From positions 2,976,001 to 3,040,000 of the forward strand of contig CAWCNI010000004.1 of assembly GCA_963796915.1 (NCBI GenBank): a stretch of 64,000 bases of DNA, in the 5' to 3' direction. Both the position numbers and the translations under genes were made by a program. Shown here one piece after another: positions 30,248-40,000 of the stretch (the stretch's first letter is position 1; each line of letters starts with the position of its first letter). The stretch comes from JAENWD01 sp963796915 (GTDB taxonomy: Bacteria > Acidobacteriota > Vicinamibacteria > Vicinamibacterales > JAENWD01). Below the pieces are notes generated by a model. The model saw nothing but the letters and a program-made list of their open reading frames with translations, did not search any database and was not told the DNA's origin.

Positions 30248-32833
30248 CTAGTCGGCGCGGAAGGCCAGCGCGGGCGGCACGCTGACCGCGCGCACCGCGG
30301 GCAGCAGGCTGCCGACGATGGTCGTGAGCGCGCACAGCACCGCCGCAATCGCAAAAGTGGTGACGTCCCCCGGCGTCACGCCGAACAGCAGGGACTCCAT
30401 CGCCCGCGCGCCGGCGTAGCCGATGGCGACGCCCGGAATGACGCCTGCCACGCCGAGCAGCGCGCTGTGCCTGACAATGCCCCGGGCGATCCGGCCAGGC
30501 TCGGCGCCAAGCGCCATGCGGACGCCGATCTCGTGACGGCGCTGCGACACGCTGAAGGCGAGCAGGCCGTGGATGCCGACCGCCGCGAGCACGAGCGCGA
30601 CGACAGCAAAGGCGATGAGCACCCGCACCTGCACCGTGCGTGACGCCGTCTGGCGCGTGACGATGGCGTCCATCGACGAGACGTTGGAGACCGGCTGCTC
30701 GGGATCGGCGTCGTGGACGATCCGTCGCAACGCCGGGATCAACGCGTCAGACGGCAGCGTCGCCCGTATCGCCACATCCTTTGGCGTGAAGAACGGAAAC
30801 GACTCGTCGTCCACCTGCTGGTAGGGCAGATAGACCTGCGGCTCCGCGACTCGCTCGAGGCCGCGCACGCGCACGTCGCCGACGACGCCGACGATCGTGC
30901 GTTCCTGGTAGGCGAAGGTGAAGTGCTTGCCGATCGGATCGGTGGCCGGCAGGTGGCGATCGACGAACGACTGGCTGACCACGGCAACCATCGGCTGCGT
31001 CATGTCATCGCTCTCGCGCAGATCGCGTCCCCGGCGAAGGGGAATCCCCATCGCCGCGAGGTAGTCCGGCGTGGCGTACCGCATGCTCGCCACCCGGCCG
31101 CTCTGCATCTCCGCCTTCTCGCCAGGCATCGCCACGGGGAAAATGCCCCCGCCCATCGTCATCGGCAGAAACGAGACGAAGCCGGCGTGGCTGACGCCGG
31201 GAATCGCGCGGAGCTGTTCCAGCACCTGCGTGTAGGACTGGTGGCGCCTGACGGCGAGGGTGTACTTGGGCCGCGGCAGCGCAGTGCGCGCCGTCAGGAC
31301 GTTCTCGATACGGAAGCCGGGATCGGTGGCGCCGATCTGATTGAGCGAGCGCATCAGCAGGCCGGCCCAGACGAGCAGCACGACAGAGGCGGCGACCTCG
31401 ATCACGACCAGCGCCGATCGCATGCGGAGTCCGCGCAGGCCGCCCCCGCGCACCCCTTCGCGCAACGCCTCGAAGCTCCCGGTTGCCGACGACCGCAGGG
31501 CTGGAATCACGCCAAACCCAACGCCGGTGAGCAGCGTGAGCACGCCGGCAACGGCGAGGGCCTGGAGGTCCACGGACGGCGTGGCGGGAATCGGCAGGGT
31601 CGCGGGGATCAAGCGCGCGAGGACGGGCACTGCCGCGACGGCGACCAGGACCCCGCAAATCCCGCCGGCGAAGGCGATGAGCAGGCTCTCGGTGACCAGC
31701 TGACGGACCAGCCGCTCGCGCCCGGCTCCGAGCGCGGCGCGGAGCTCGAGCTCGCGACGCCTGGTGAACGAACGGGCAATCAACAGGTTGGCAAGGTTCG
31801 CGCAAGCGATGAGCAGCACTGAGAGCGAGGCCCCGCACAGCGCCATGAGCATCGCCCGCGACCGCTCCGAGTACTCCTCGCGGAGGAAGAACGCCGAGCC
31901 GCCGATCTTCTTATTCACATCGGGATAGCTTCGCTCCAGCCGCGACGCGGCCATCGACACATCGGCGCGTGCCTGCTCGAGGGTCACACCCGGCTTGAGC
32001 CGCGCGAGCACGTAGAACCAGTAGTTGTCGCGTTCTTCATTGAGGCGTTCGCCAGGCGGCATCAGCGTCCAGAACGCCACCTCGCGGGTCGGAAAGCTGA
32101 AGGTCGGAGGCATCACGCCGAGCACGACGTGCGGTGTGCCGTCGAGCAGCACGGTCTGGCCGATCACGCCAGGGCTCGATCCAAACGAACGCTCCCACAG
32201 ACCGTGGCTGAGCAGAATCCGTGCGCCCGCGTCGTGTTCCTCCTCGTCGCGGGTGAAGAGCCGTCCGATCGCCGGCTGCACGCCCAGCACCGGGAGCAGG
32301 TCGGCAGTCACCGCGACGCCCGATAACCGCGCCGGCTCCGAGCCGGCGACGACGTTGGCTTCGAGGCCGTGATAGGCGCCCATCGCCTCGAACGACGTCG
32401 TCATGGCCCGGGTGTCACGGTAGTTCGGCGGCGACATCTCGAGCTGGCCGTAGTCCGGCGTACGCTCCCAGACAGTCACCAGGCGATCCGGATTCGCGTA
32501 CGGCAGCGGACGCAGGAAGACGAAGTTCGTGACTGAAAAAGCGGCGGTGTTGGCGCCAATGCCGAGCGCGGTGACCAGGATCGCCGTCAACGCGAAGCCC
32601 GGCGTCCGCGACAACGTACGGATGGCGTAACCGACATCCTGCCTGATCAAGTCGAGGTGCAGCCTCACGGCGTTGCCGATGACGTCAGCCGTCACGGCAA
32701 GCCACAGTCCGGCCTTCGCGATCCCCGACGCCGCGCCTGCGCGACGAGAGAAATCGGCGATCAGCTCGGACCCGTACTCGCGGCGGAAGGAGGCCGGGTA
32801 AAGATGAAGGAGCACGCGATAGAGCCGCATCAC
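30248..32833 (-). CDS. ADOP-type orphan ABC permease 1
   Basis: 861 aa, about twice the size of a MacB permease. Layout: N-terminal segment MMRLYRVLLHLYPASFRREYG (permease prefix domain), first membrane helix with LTAILVTALGIGANTAAFSV, MacB-like periplasmic domain, FtsX core (LLIACANLANLLIARSFTRRRE, ELRAALGAGR), second half with a repeat of the MacB/FtsX unit ending GVRMALGAEPGRIA. No ATPase or membrane-fusion gene is adjacent. The start overlaps the padR stop (GTGA or TGATG), so repressor and permease are coupled. Such PadR-linked permeases are frequent in Acidobacteriota. Confidence 0.88.
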   Translation of the reverse strand: MMRLYRVLLHLYPASFRREYGSELIADFSRRAGAASGIAKAGLWLAVTADVIGNAVRLHLDLIRQDVGYAIRTLSRTPGFALTAILVTALGIGANTAAFSVTNFVFLRPLPYANPDRLVTVWERTPDYGQLEMSPPNYRDTRAMTTSFEAMGAYHGLEANVVAGSEPARLSGVAVTADLLPVLGVQPAIGRLFTRDEEEHDAGARILLSHGLWERSFGSSPGVIGQTVLLDGTPHVVLGVMPPTFSFPTREVAFWTLMPPGERLNEERDNYWFYVLARLKPGVTLEQARADVSMAASRLERSYPDVNKKIGGSAFFLREEYSERSRAMLMALCGASLSVLLIACANLANLLIARSFTRRRELELRAALGAGRERLVRQLVTESLLIAFAGGICGVLVAVAAVPVLARLIPATLPIPATPSVDLQALAVAGVLTLLTGVGFGVIPALRSSATGSFEALREGVRGGGLRGLRMRSALVVIEVAASVVLLVWAGLLMRSLNQIGATDPGFRIENVLTARTALPRPKYTLAVRRHQSYTQVLEQLRAIPGVSHAGFVSFLPMTMGGGIFPVAMPGEKAEMQSGRVASMRYATPDYLAAMGIPLRRGRDLRESDDMTQPMVAVVSQSFVDRHLPATDPIGKHFTFAYQERTIVGVVGDVRVRGLERVAEPQVYLPYQQVDDESFPFFTPKDVAIRATLPSDALIPALRRIVHDADPEQPVSNVSSMDAIVTRQTASRTVQVRVLIAFAVVALVLAAVGIHGLLAFSVSQRRHEIGVRMALGAEPGRIARGIVRHSALLGVAGVIPGVAIGYAGARAMESLLFGVTPGDVTTFAIAAVLCALTTIVGSLLPAVRAVSVPPALAFRAD

Positions 32834-33192
32834 GCCCGCTCCGCCGTCAGCCCCTGCTTGCGGGCAATCCTGACCAGGCCTTCGATGCGCCGGAGCTCGG
32901 CCCTCGCGACGGCCTCGCCGAATGTCGTCATCCGGTAGTAACGCCGCCGCTCATCGTCGAGGTCTGGCGCCGGACGCTCGCGCGTCTCCTCGATCAGGCC
33001 CTGCTCGAGCATCCGTTGAATCGAACGGTAGAGCGTGCCGGCGCTCAGCCGCAGTTCCCCGCCCGTTCGCTCCTCGACGTCCTGGATGATGGCGTAGCCA
33101 TGGCGGTCCTGCTGCGCGACAGCAAGCAGGATGTGAAAGGTGGCCGGCGGCAGGGGAAGCAGCGCATTGATCTCGTCGGCGGAAGACGTCAT
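32830..33192 (-). CDS. PadR-family transcriptional regulator 1
   Basis: 120-aa winged-helix protein: LPPATFHILLAVAQQDRHGYAII, GGELRLSAGTLYRSIQRMLEQGLIEE, RRRYYRMTTFGE, then a short C-terminal dimer helix. Typical PadR-s1 layout. It precedes and overlaps the ADOP gene and has its own strong promoter with a palindrome inside, so autoregulation is likely. ATG at 33192 lies 6 nt from the -10 box, so its mRNA is expected to be leaderless. Confidence 0.92.
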   Translation of the reverse strand: MTSSADEINALLPLPPATFHILLAVAQQDRHGYAIIQDVEERTGGELRLSAGTLYRSIQRMLEQGLIEETRERPAPDLDDERRRYYRMTTFGEAVARAELRRIEGLVRIARKQGLTAERA

Positions 33193-33198
33193 CCGCCA

Positions 33199-33226
33199 AC
33201 TATATCCACATTGGATAGATTGTCAA
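33199..33226 (-). promoter_or_regulatory. padR1 promoter with internal operator candidate
   Basis: Minus strand: TTGACA (33221-33226), 16-nt spacer, TATAGT (33199-33204). The palindrome TATCCACATTGGATA (33203-33217) fills the spacer, with a further CTATCC half-site at 33228-33233. A repressor bound there would block RNA polymerase. Confidence 0.65.
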
Positions 33227-33259
33227 CGGATAGATTCAGCCCGGAGTGAGCTGGCCCGT

Positions 33260-34204
33260 CTACCGGGCCGCCTTGCTGACGTAGTTTCTGTCGATCCGGA
33301 AGGCCAGCGCGCTCAGGCCGATCATCGCGACGCCGAAGGCGATGAGCGCCAGCGGCCAGCCGACGGAGTCGAGGAAGTGCTCCCCGGTGAACCAGCCGGT
33401 GTAGACCAGGATCGCGAGCGTCGCCGTCACCAGGAGGGTCCGGCTGTGAACGACGACGCTCAGATAGACGAAGGCGGCGGCGGTGCCAAGAAACACGATT
33501 TCAAGTGGCGTGCGCTTCACGACTTCGAACAGCCCCGCAAGGAAGGCCGTCGTGCCAATCAGGTACCAGAGCGGCGTGATGTCGCGATGACGTGAGCGGC
33601 CCGCTCCGACGCCCGCCGTGATCATGGTGGCGCCGACGACGAGGGCGATGACCCTGTCGCGCACGTCGAGCAGGTCCAGTGACGTCCACAAGCACAGCGT
33701 GGCAAAGGTCATGGTCACAAAGACCGCTACCGTCCGGCCGGTCACTGCGGTGATCGCCGCAAACTGCAGCGCCACGACGGCGCAGGTGATGAGGCCCGCC
33801 CACCGCCAGTCGCCACCAGAGCCGAACTCCTTGAAGGCCACGAGCATGCCGACCGGCTCGAGCACCGCCGCGACGAGCAGGAGCGGCGCTGTCACTTTCT
33901 CGACGCGAGAGTCCCGGTTGGCCAGCACCCCCAGGACGAAGGCGGCCACGCCGGGGCCGAGCGTGATGACCACTCGCGCCAGGGAATTCAGGTCGTCCCA
34001 CTGGAGCGCGATGAACACGCCGATGCCGGCAAACACGAACGTCCCGCCGAGAAACGCCAGGACCCGCACCAGCGCTCCGCCGTGACGGGTTTCGGCTGCA
34101 GGCGCCGACGTGACGGACAGGGCATCCGCGATCTCGACGGCGGTCAGTCCGTGGCGGCGAGCGAGCGCCGCGATTTCTTCGAGTGCCTGCTGGCGCGTCT
34201 CCAC
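33260..34204 (-). CDS. DUF2157-like multi-pass membrane protein
   Basis: 314 aa: cytosolic N-terminus of about 40 residues (EIAALARRHGLTAVEIADAL), then about ten hydrophobic segments (VRVLAFLGGTFVFAGIGVFIALQWDDLN onward). The N-terminal helix plus GIGVFIALQWD pattern fits DUF2157. Function unknown. It starts (GTG 34204) 1 nt after the stop of the GDYxxLxY-like gene, so the two form an operon. Confidence 0.7.
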   Translation of the reverse strand: METRQQALEEIAALARRHGLTAVEIADALSVTSAPAAETRHGGALVRVLAFLGGTFVFAGIGVFIALQWDDLNSLARVVITLGPGVAAFVLGVLANRDSRVEKVTAPLLLVAAVLEPVGMLVAFKEFGSGGDWRWAGLITCAVVALQFAAITAVTGRTVAVFVTMTFATLCLWTSLDLLDVRDRVIALVVGATMITAGVGAGRSRHRDITPLWYLIGTTAFLAGLFEVVKRTPLEIVFLGTAAAFVYLSVVVHSRTLLVTATLAILVYTGWFTGEHFLDSVGWPLALIAFGVAMIGLSALAFRIDRNYVSKAAR

Positions 34205-34205
34205 G

Positions 34206-34805
34206 CTATTGCCCCTCGTTCATGACCCAGCCCACGGGATAGACGGCATAGGTGGTGTCGTAGGGGGCGGGCAGCCGCACCGGGAACGTGCGTCCGCGGT
34301 TGACCAGCATGACGCCGGCGTCGTAGTGGTTCATGCCGAAGATGTCGCCGATGATCCCCGGGCCGCGCGACTCGCGAGTGCCGATCGCGTAGCCGTCGGG
34401 CGCCCTGTCCTGGCTGACCACTCGGCGGCCAGGAGCCACTTCGATCGCGAACGGACGCGGGCTGGCGCCTTCCGGTGGCGGCTCGGGAACCGTCACGGGG
34501 ATCTCGCGCACGATCTGGGTCGCGTGGTCGAACAGAAACAGGACCGGCGCCTCGGCGTAGGCATCGGTCGGGAGGAGCCGCGCCGCGCCTTCCACCTTGC
34601 CGTCCTTCACGACGATGTCAACCGCGACACGCGGGCGGCTCCGGTCGTACGCGCGCGTGGTCCGAAGAATCAGGTCGTACGCCGGCGGCGCCACGGTCCA
34701 GCGCGGGATGGCGGTCGCCAGAAGGAACAGGGCGACTACCAGCAGCGGCAGGAGGATCGCCGCGACGAGGAACAGGCGGTCGCCGCGGGGAGCGCTGTCC
34801 GGCAT
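34206..34805 (-). CDS. GDYxxLxY-like membrane-anchored protein, unknown function
   Basis: 199 aa with one N-terminal membrane helix (LFLVAAILLPLLVVALFLLATA) and a soluble exported part (YDLILRTTRAYDRSRPRVAVDIVV). Such proteins usually accompany DUF2157 membrane proteins, as here. The -10 box lies 6 nt before the ATG (34812-34817), implying a leaderless transcript. Its promoter region is shared with the divergent gene at 34852. Confidence 0.6.
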   Translation of the reverse strand: MPDSAPRGDRLFLVAAILLPLLVVALFLLATAIPRWTVAPPAYDLILRTTRAYDRSRPRVAVDIVVKDGKVEGAARLLPTDAYAEAPVLFLFDHATQIVREIPVTVPEPPPEGASPRPFAIEVAPGRRVVSQDRAPDGYAIGTRESRGPGIIGDIFGMNHYDAGVMLVNRGRTFPVRLPAPYDTTYAVYPVGWVMNEGQ

Positions 34806-34811
34806 GCGCGG

Positions 34812-34817
34812 ATTCTA
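34812..34817 (-). promoter_or_regulatory. -10 box, leaderless type
   Basis: TAGAAT on the minus strand, 6 nt before the ATG at 34805. Confidence 0.45.
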
Positions 34818-34835
34818 ATACGCGGCCGGGAAAGG

Positions 34836-34841
34836 TATCCT
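34836..34841 (+). promoter_or_regulatory. -10 box, short-leader type
   Basis: TATCCT, 10 nt before the ATG at 34852. Confidence 0.35.
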
Positions 34842-34851
34842 AGGGCGCCGA

Positions 34852-35247
34852 ATGCTTGCCCGGACGTGTCTTTGGCTGCTTGGCGGCTCGACGCTGTTTC
34901 CGATCGTCGCGAGCCTGACCGAGGCGGGCGCGCTGCCGCTCTGGATCGGCGTGCTGGACGTCGTCGTCGCGACGATCGTCGTGATCGTGGCCCTGACGCT
35001 GACGCTGCGGACCTCGCCCGCCTCAACGGCCGGCGACTGGCAGGAGAGCATGCGCCTCGCGCGGGTGGCGGTGGCGGCGATTCCGCTGCTGCTGGCGATG
35101 TTCTTCCTGGCCGGCTCCAGAGTGCGGTGGCAGGTCCTGGTGATAGGGCTCGCCTGGCGGGCCTGGCTGCTCGTGTTCATCGCCCCGCAGCTGGCCGTCG
35201 CGCTCAGAGAACGTCGAGTAGCCTCCCGCACGGCGCGCGATGACTGA
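34852..35247 (+). CDS. Small multi-pass membrane protein, unknown
   Basis: 131 aa with four hydrophobic segments (LWLLGGSTLFPIVASLTEA, ...VVVATIVVIVALTLTL, VAVAAIPLLLAMFFLAGS, VLVIGLAWRAWLLVFIAPQL). No family recognised. First of a run of four tightly packed plus-strand genes; it overlaps the next start by 8 nt. Confidence 0.6.
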   Translation: MLARTCLWLLGGSTLFPIVASLTEAGALPLWIGVLDVVVATIVVIVALTLTLRTSPASTAGDWQESMRLARVAVAAIPLLLAMFFLAGSRVRWQVLVIGLAWRAWLLVFIAPQLAVALRERRVASRTARDD

Positions 35248-35512
35248 TGCCCTGATCTGGATCGTCGGCATCGGCGTCGTGGTCCTGCTGCTGGCCAGCG
35301 TCGGCCGTCCGCGCCGCGGCGGGCCCGGACCGGCAGCCATCGGCTCGATGTACGATTTCCTTCACGAGGACAAGCGGAAGGCCGTCGAGATCGTGGTCGA
35401 AGGCCGCGCCGCCGAACGCGACGAAGAGCACGTCGACGGCAACCTCCCGGATCTCGAACATCCCACAGGCTCTGGCGCGCCGGCAGCGGCGACGCCCAGG
35501 AGGACTTCATGA
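35240..35512 (+). CDS. Small single-pass membrane protein, unknown
   Basis: 90 aa: one membrane helix (ALIWIVGIGVVVLLLASVG) then a charged tail (DFLHEDKRKAVEIVVEGRAA). Overlaps both neighbours by a few bases, which supports it as a real gene. No known function. Confidence 0.55.
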   Translation: MTDALIWIVGIGVVVLLLASVGRPRRGGPGPAAIGSMYDFLHEDKRKAVEIVVEGRAAERDEEHVDGNLPDLEHPTGSGAPAAATPRRTS

Positions 35513-35982
35513 TCAGCACGGCTGCGCGTGCCGCGACGTTGGTCGCGGCGTTTGTGACTCTCGGCATCACCACGGCGGCGCTCGCCGCGCCGCCTACCGG
35601 CACGAAGGACCGGGCCGCCATCGAGAGCGCCATCCAGCGCTACGCCGGGCTCATCAAAGCCAACGACGCCGTGGGCGTTTCGCGGTTCTTCGCCGCCAAT
35701 GGCGAGCTGCTCGAGCCCGGCATGAGCGCGCTGAGCGGCCCGGAATCAGTCCGCACGTTTCTCGAGTCCTTCAAGAACGTGCGCGTGGAGTCGGCGACGA
35801 TGACGACAGACGCGATTGACGTGTTCGGCGCGTCGGCGATCCAGTGGGGCCAGTACACCGAGCGGGCGGCGCTGCCCGACAAGCCCGCCATCGACCTGCA
35901 CGGGCGATTCGTCGCGCAATGGGTGCGGCAGCCGACGGGCGGCTGGCAGATCCGGCGGCTTCTGATGCAGCCGGCGCTGTGA
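35509..35982 (+). CDS. Exported SnoaL/DUF4440-like protein
   Basis: 157 aa: signal peptide ending TTAALAAP, then one NTF2-like domain (IESAIQRYAGLIKANDAVGVSRFF, and FVAQWVRQPTGGWQIRRLLMQ at the end, the classical last strand). Probably a small periplasmic binding or isomerase-type fold; activity unknown. Start overlaps the previous gene by 4 nt and the stop overlaps the next GTG. Confidence 0.72.
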   Translation: MISTAARAATLVAAFVTLGITTAALAAPPTGTKDRAAIESAIQRYAGLIKANDAVGVSRFFAANGELLEPGMSALSGPESVRTFLESFKNVRVESATMTTDAIDVFGASAIQWGQYTERAALPDKPAIDLHGRFVAQWVRQPTGGWQIRRLLMQPAL

Positions 35983-36677
35983 CACCGGACACCGGCGACG
36001 GCACGCTGTCGCCCGACGTGCGCGCCCACGCGCTCAGGATCTGGAACTACCACCACATGGGCCACGCGCTCGTGAAGGCGGACGCCATTCTGGTGCTGTG
36101 CAGCCACGACACGATCGTGGCGGAGCGAGCCGCGGAGATTTACCTGGCCGGCTGGGCGCCGCTGCTGATCTTCTCCGGCGGTCACGGCGCCATCACCCGG
36201 CGCCTCTGGACCGAGCCGGAGGCGGAGGTCTTTGCCCGGATCGCCCGCGAGTGCGGCGTGCCGGCGGACAGCATCCTGACGGAATCGGCGTCAACCAACA
36301 CGGGCGAGAACATCACGTTGACGAGGGCGCTCCTGGAGTCGAAAGGCCTGACGCCGCGCTCCCTCATCGTGGTGCAGAAGCCCTACATGGAGCGGCGCAG
36401 CTTTGCGACCATCCGCCAGGTCTGGCCCGACGTCGACGTCGTCGTCACATCGCCGGAGCTGTCATTCGACGAGTATCTGGCGCGGCACGCCGCCGGGCCG
36501 CTGAGCGCGCAGGACATCGTCAGCATCATGGTCGGCGACCTCCAGCGCATTCGCGTGTATCCGCAGCGCGGTTTTCAGATCCGGCAGGCGATACCAGACG
36601 ACGTGTGGGACGCGTTTCAGGCGCTGGTCGCGGCCGGATTCGACAGCCGGCTGGTGACGAGAGGCGACAGGCGCTAG
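35979..36677 (+). CDS. YdcF-like DUF218 protein
   Basis: 232 aa: ADAILVLCSHDTIVAERAAEIYLAG, LLIFSGGHG, ILTESASTNTGENITLTRALLE and SLIVVQKPYMERRSFATIRQVWP. These are the conserved motifs of the DUF218/YdcF family, which binds nucleotides such as SAM in E. coli. GTG 35979 overlaps the previous stop (GTGA). No signal peptide. Confidence 0.82.
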   Translation: MTPDTGDGTLSPDVRAHALRIWNYHHMGHALVKADAILVLCSHDTIVAERAAEIYLAGWAPLLIFSGGHGAITRRLWTEPEAEVFARIARECGVPADSILTESASTNTGENITLTRALLESKGLTPRSLIVVQKPYMERRSFATIRQVWPDVDVVVTSPELSFDEYLARHAAGPLSAQDIVSIMVGDLQRIRVYPQRGFQIRQAIPDDVWDAFQALVAAGFDSRLVTRGDRR

Positions 36678-36681
36678 TGGC

Positions 36682-37287
36682 CTAACGACGCGATTTCGGG
36701 ATCACGAACTTCTCCGCGGTGTGCGTCTCGGAAAAGCGCACGACCTTCACGTCGACCAGGCCGGCAGCCTTACCGGCGGCCATCGTCATGGCCTCCGACG
36801 CCGCCGCCTGGCCCTTGCGCCTGATCGCCCAGACGGCGCCATCGGCCTTGATGGCGTCCGCGCACGCGGCAAAGCGCGCGAGATCTGCGCCCGTTTCGAC
36901 GCCGAAGAAGATGACGTCGGAGTCGTTGCGCGCGCGCGTGGATACGTCGGCGCCGGCAGCTTTCAGCTCGTCGACGACTGTGGCGTCGTCCACGCCAAGC
37001 ACCGAGACGCGGTCTCCCGGTTTGATGCCGATCTTCTCGAGCCGCGACTTCGGCGAGCCGATCTGTGCCGCCCACCGGGCCGCCTTCTCACCCACAGCCA
37101 GCGTCAGCGTGCCGTCAGGCCCCGCGAGTGACAGCACGCCGCTTTTCACGGACACCGCGGTGACCGACGCGAGCGGCAGCTTCACGCGGAAGTCGCCGCG
37201 AAAGAGGACGTAGTCGGTCTCGAGCTCTGCGCGGCCAGGCGATTGCCGGCGTTTCCAGGTGGCGGTGCAGGTGCTCGACTGGCCCAT
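36682..37287 (-). CDS. DUF3052-like protein, unknown function
   Basis: 201 aa, soluble. The N-terminal half has a short beta-rich domain (VLFRGDFRVKLPLASVTAVSV). The second half (IGIKPGDRVSVLGVDDATVVDELKAAGADV ... LVDVKVVRFSETHTAEKFVIP) resembles DUF3052. No catalytic residues recognised. It ends convergent to the YdcF gene with a 4-nt gap and lies 13 nt behind rlmI, so it is likely co-transcribed with it. Confidence 0.6.
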   Translation of the reverse strand: MGQSSTCTATWKRRQSPGRAELETDYVLFRGDFRVKLPLASVTAVSVKSGVLSLAGPDGTLTLAVGEKAARWAAQIGSPKSRLEKIGIKPGDRVSVLGVDDATVVDELKAAGADVSTRARNDSDVIFFGVETGADLARFAACADAIKADGAVWAIRRKGQAAASEAMTMAAGKAAGLVDVKVVRFSETHTAEKFVIPKSRR

Positions 37288-37300
37288 GGCGGCGTCCGTC

Positions 37301-38470
37301 TCAGTGCTTCCGAAGGATGACGCACTTCAGGTAGTAGGTCTCCGGCACCGTGAGCAGCACGGGGTGATCGCGCGACTGCATGCGCTTTTCCAGAATCGTC
37401 ACGTGTGCGCGGGCATCGGCGGCAGCCTCGGAGAGGATCTGCAGGAACAGCGGCTCGTCGACGTTGTACGAGCAGCTGCACGTCACGAGCACCCCGCCAG
37501 GTGGCAGCAGCCGAAGGGCCCTCAGGTTGATGTCCTTGTAGCCCGCAATGGCCTTCTCGACAGAGGCCTTGTTCTTCGCGAACGCCGGCGGGTCCAGCAC
37601 GATGGTGTCGAAGCGCTCGCCGGTTCGCTCGTAGTGACGCAGCTCGTCGAACACGTTCGCGACCGCCGCAGTCACATGCGCGAGGCCGTTGCGTTTCGCG
37701 TTCGCCTCGATCCGCGCGACCGCGTCTGCCGACGCGTCGAGCGCGTGCACGTGCGTGGCGTGGCCGGCCAGATAGAGCGCAAACCCGCCGTTGTAGCTGA
37801 AACAGTCGAGCAGCCGGCCGTGCGTGTACTGCGCCGCCGCGGTGCGGTTCTCGCGCTGGTCCAGGAACAGGCCGGTCTTCTGGCCATGACGAACGTCGAC
37901 GTCGTAGAGCACCGGGCCTTCGCGTACTTCGATCAGGTCCGGCACCTCGCCGTAGACGACGTCCACGCGCTGCTCGAGACCTTCCAGCAGGCGGACCTTC
38001 GGATCGTTGCGTGCCAGGATCCCCTTGGGGGCCAGCAGCTCCACGAGCGCCTCGACCAGTTCGGGTGTCCGCCGGTCCATCCCCTGCGAGAGCGCCTGCA
38101 TCACCAGGACGTCGCCATAGCGATCGACGACCAGTCCCGGCATGCCGTCGGCCTCGCCGTGCACCAGCCGGCACGCGGTCCCGTCTATGGCGAGCGACTT
38201 CCGGAAATCGATCGCCGCTGCCAGACGTTCCTTCCAGAGGCCTGGGCCGGAGGCTCGATCGCCGACGGCGATCATGCGAATCGCGATCTGGGACCGGTCG
38301 CTCCAGAGCGCCTCGCCGAGGCGCCGGTCGCGGGGCCCGCGGACCGTGACGAGATCGCCGGCTGTTGCCTGAGAGGCCAGCACGTCGCTTCGGTACACCC
38401 AGGGGTGACCGTGACGGATGCGGTCTTCGCCGCGGCTCGAGATGTCGACGGTGGGCGGTGAGGGAGGCAT
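37301..38470 (-). CDS. rlmI: Class I rRNA methyltransferase, RlmI/RlmK-like
   Basis: 389 aa: N-terminal PUA-like domain (RIRHGHPWVYRSDV), then VVDRYGDVLVMQ, GQKTGLFLDQREN, the SAM motif LLDCFSYNGGFALYLAG, HALDASADAVARI and the catalytic block VLDPPAFAKNKASVEKA. This order matches RlmI, the 23S rRNA m5C methyltransferase. It is divergent from glyA; -10-like TACTAT/TACAAT boxes on both strands overlap near 38508-38518. Confidence 0.88.
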   Translation of the reverse strand: MPPSPPTVDISSRGEDRIRHGHPWVYRSDVLASQATAGDLVTVRGPRDRRLGEALWSDRSQIAIRMIAVGDRASGPGLWKERLAAAIDFRKSLAIDGTACRLVHGEADGMPGLVVDRYGDVLVMQALSQGMDRRTPELVEALVELLAPKGILARNDPKVRLLEGLEQRVDVVYGEVPDLIEVREGPVLYDVDVRHGQKTGLFLDQRENRTAAAQYTHGRLLDCFSYNGGFALYLAGHATHVHALDASADAVARIEANAKRNGLAHVTAAVANVFDELRHYERTGERFDTIVLDPPAFAKNKASVEKAIAGYKDINLRALRLLPPGGVLVTCSCSYNVDEPLFLQILSEAAADARAHVTILEKRMQSRDHPVLLTVPETYYLKCVILRKH

Positions 38471-38507
38471 GGGTTCCAGCCGCAGGCGGGAGCGCCGGCG
38501 GCAGCCC

Positions 38508-38518
38508 TATAGTACAAT
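38508..38518 (+). promoter_or_regulatory. glyA -10 region, short-leader type
   Basis: Overlapping TATAGT (38508-38513) and TACAAT (38513-38518), the latter 10 nt before the glyA ATG. No glycine riboswitch is seen. Confidence 0.45.
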
Positions 38519-38528
38519 CCCGGGCGCC

Positions 38529-39788
<1,260 letters not shown>

Positions 39789-39833
39789 CAGCGCGCTTCG
39801 GGCCATCGCCCCGTCCTCGGCCCTGTGGGGCCT

Positions 39834-39968
39834 GGCCTTCTCGCCCTCTCGCCCTCTCGCCTCTCTCGGCCCCTCGGCTCCCTCGGCCCCCTCGCCCCTC
39901 TTGCCCCTCTCGCCTCCCTCGGCCCCCTCGCCTCTCTCGGCGCCCTCCGCTTTCTCGCCTCCCTCGGC
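39834..39968. repeat. Pyrimidine-rich short repeats (CCCTCKSCCC type)
   Basis: Irregular tandem units around CCCTCGGCCCCCTCGCC. The same kind fills 45755-45868. A strong strand bias in C+T is notable; no gene or promoter is seen inside. Confidence 0.8.
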
Positions 39969-39988
39969 CCACCGAGCCCGCGCCGCGG

Positions 39989-39994
39989 TACACT
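39989..39994 (+). promoter_or_regulatory. -10 box, leaderless type
   Basis: TACACT, 6 nt before the GTG at 40001. Confidence 0.45.
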
Positions 39995-40000
39995 CGAGTT

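Noticed and set aside
38471..38528. Glycine riboswitch upstream of glyA
   Set aside because: The gap is under 60 nt, filled by promoter boxes, and lacks the conserved glycine-aptamer segments.
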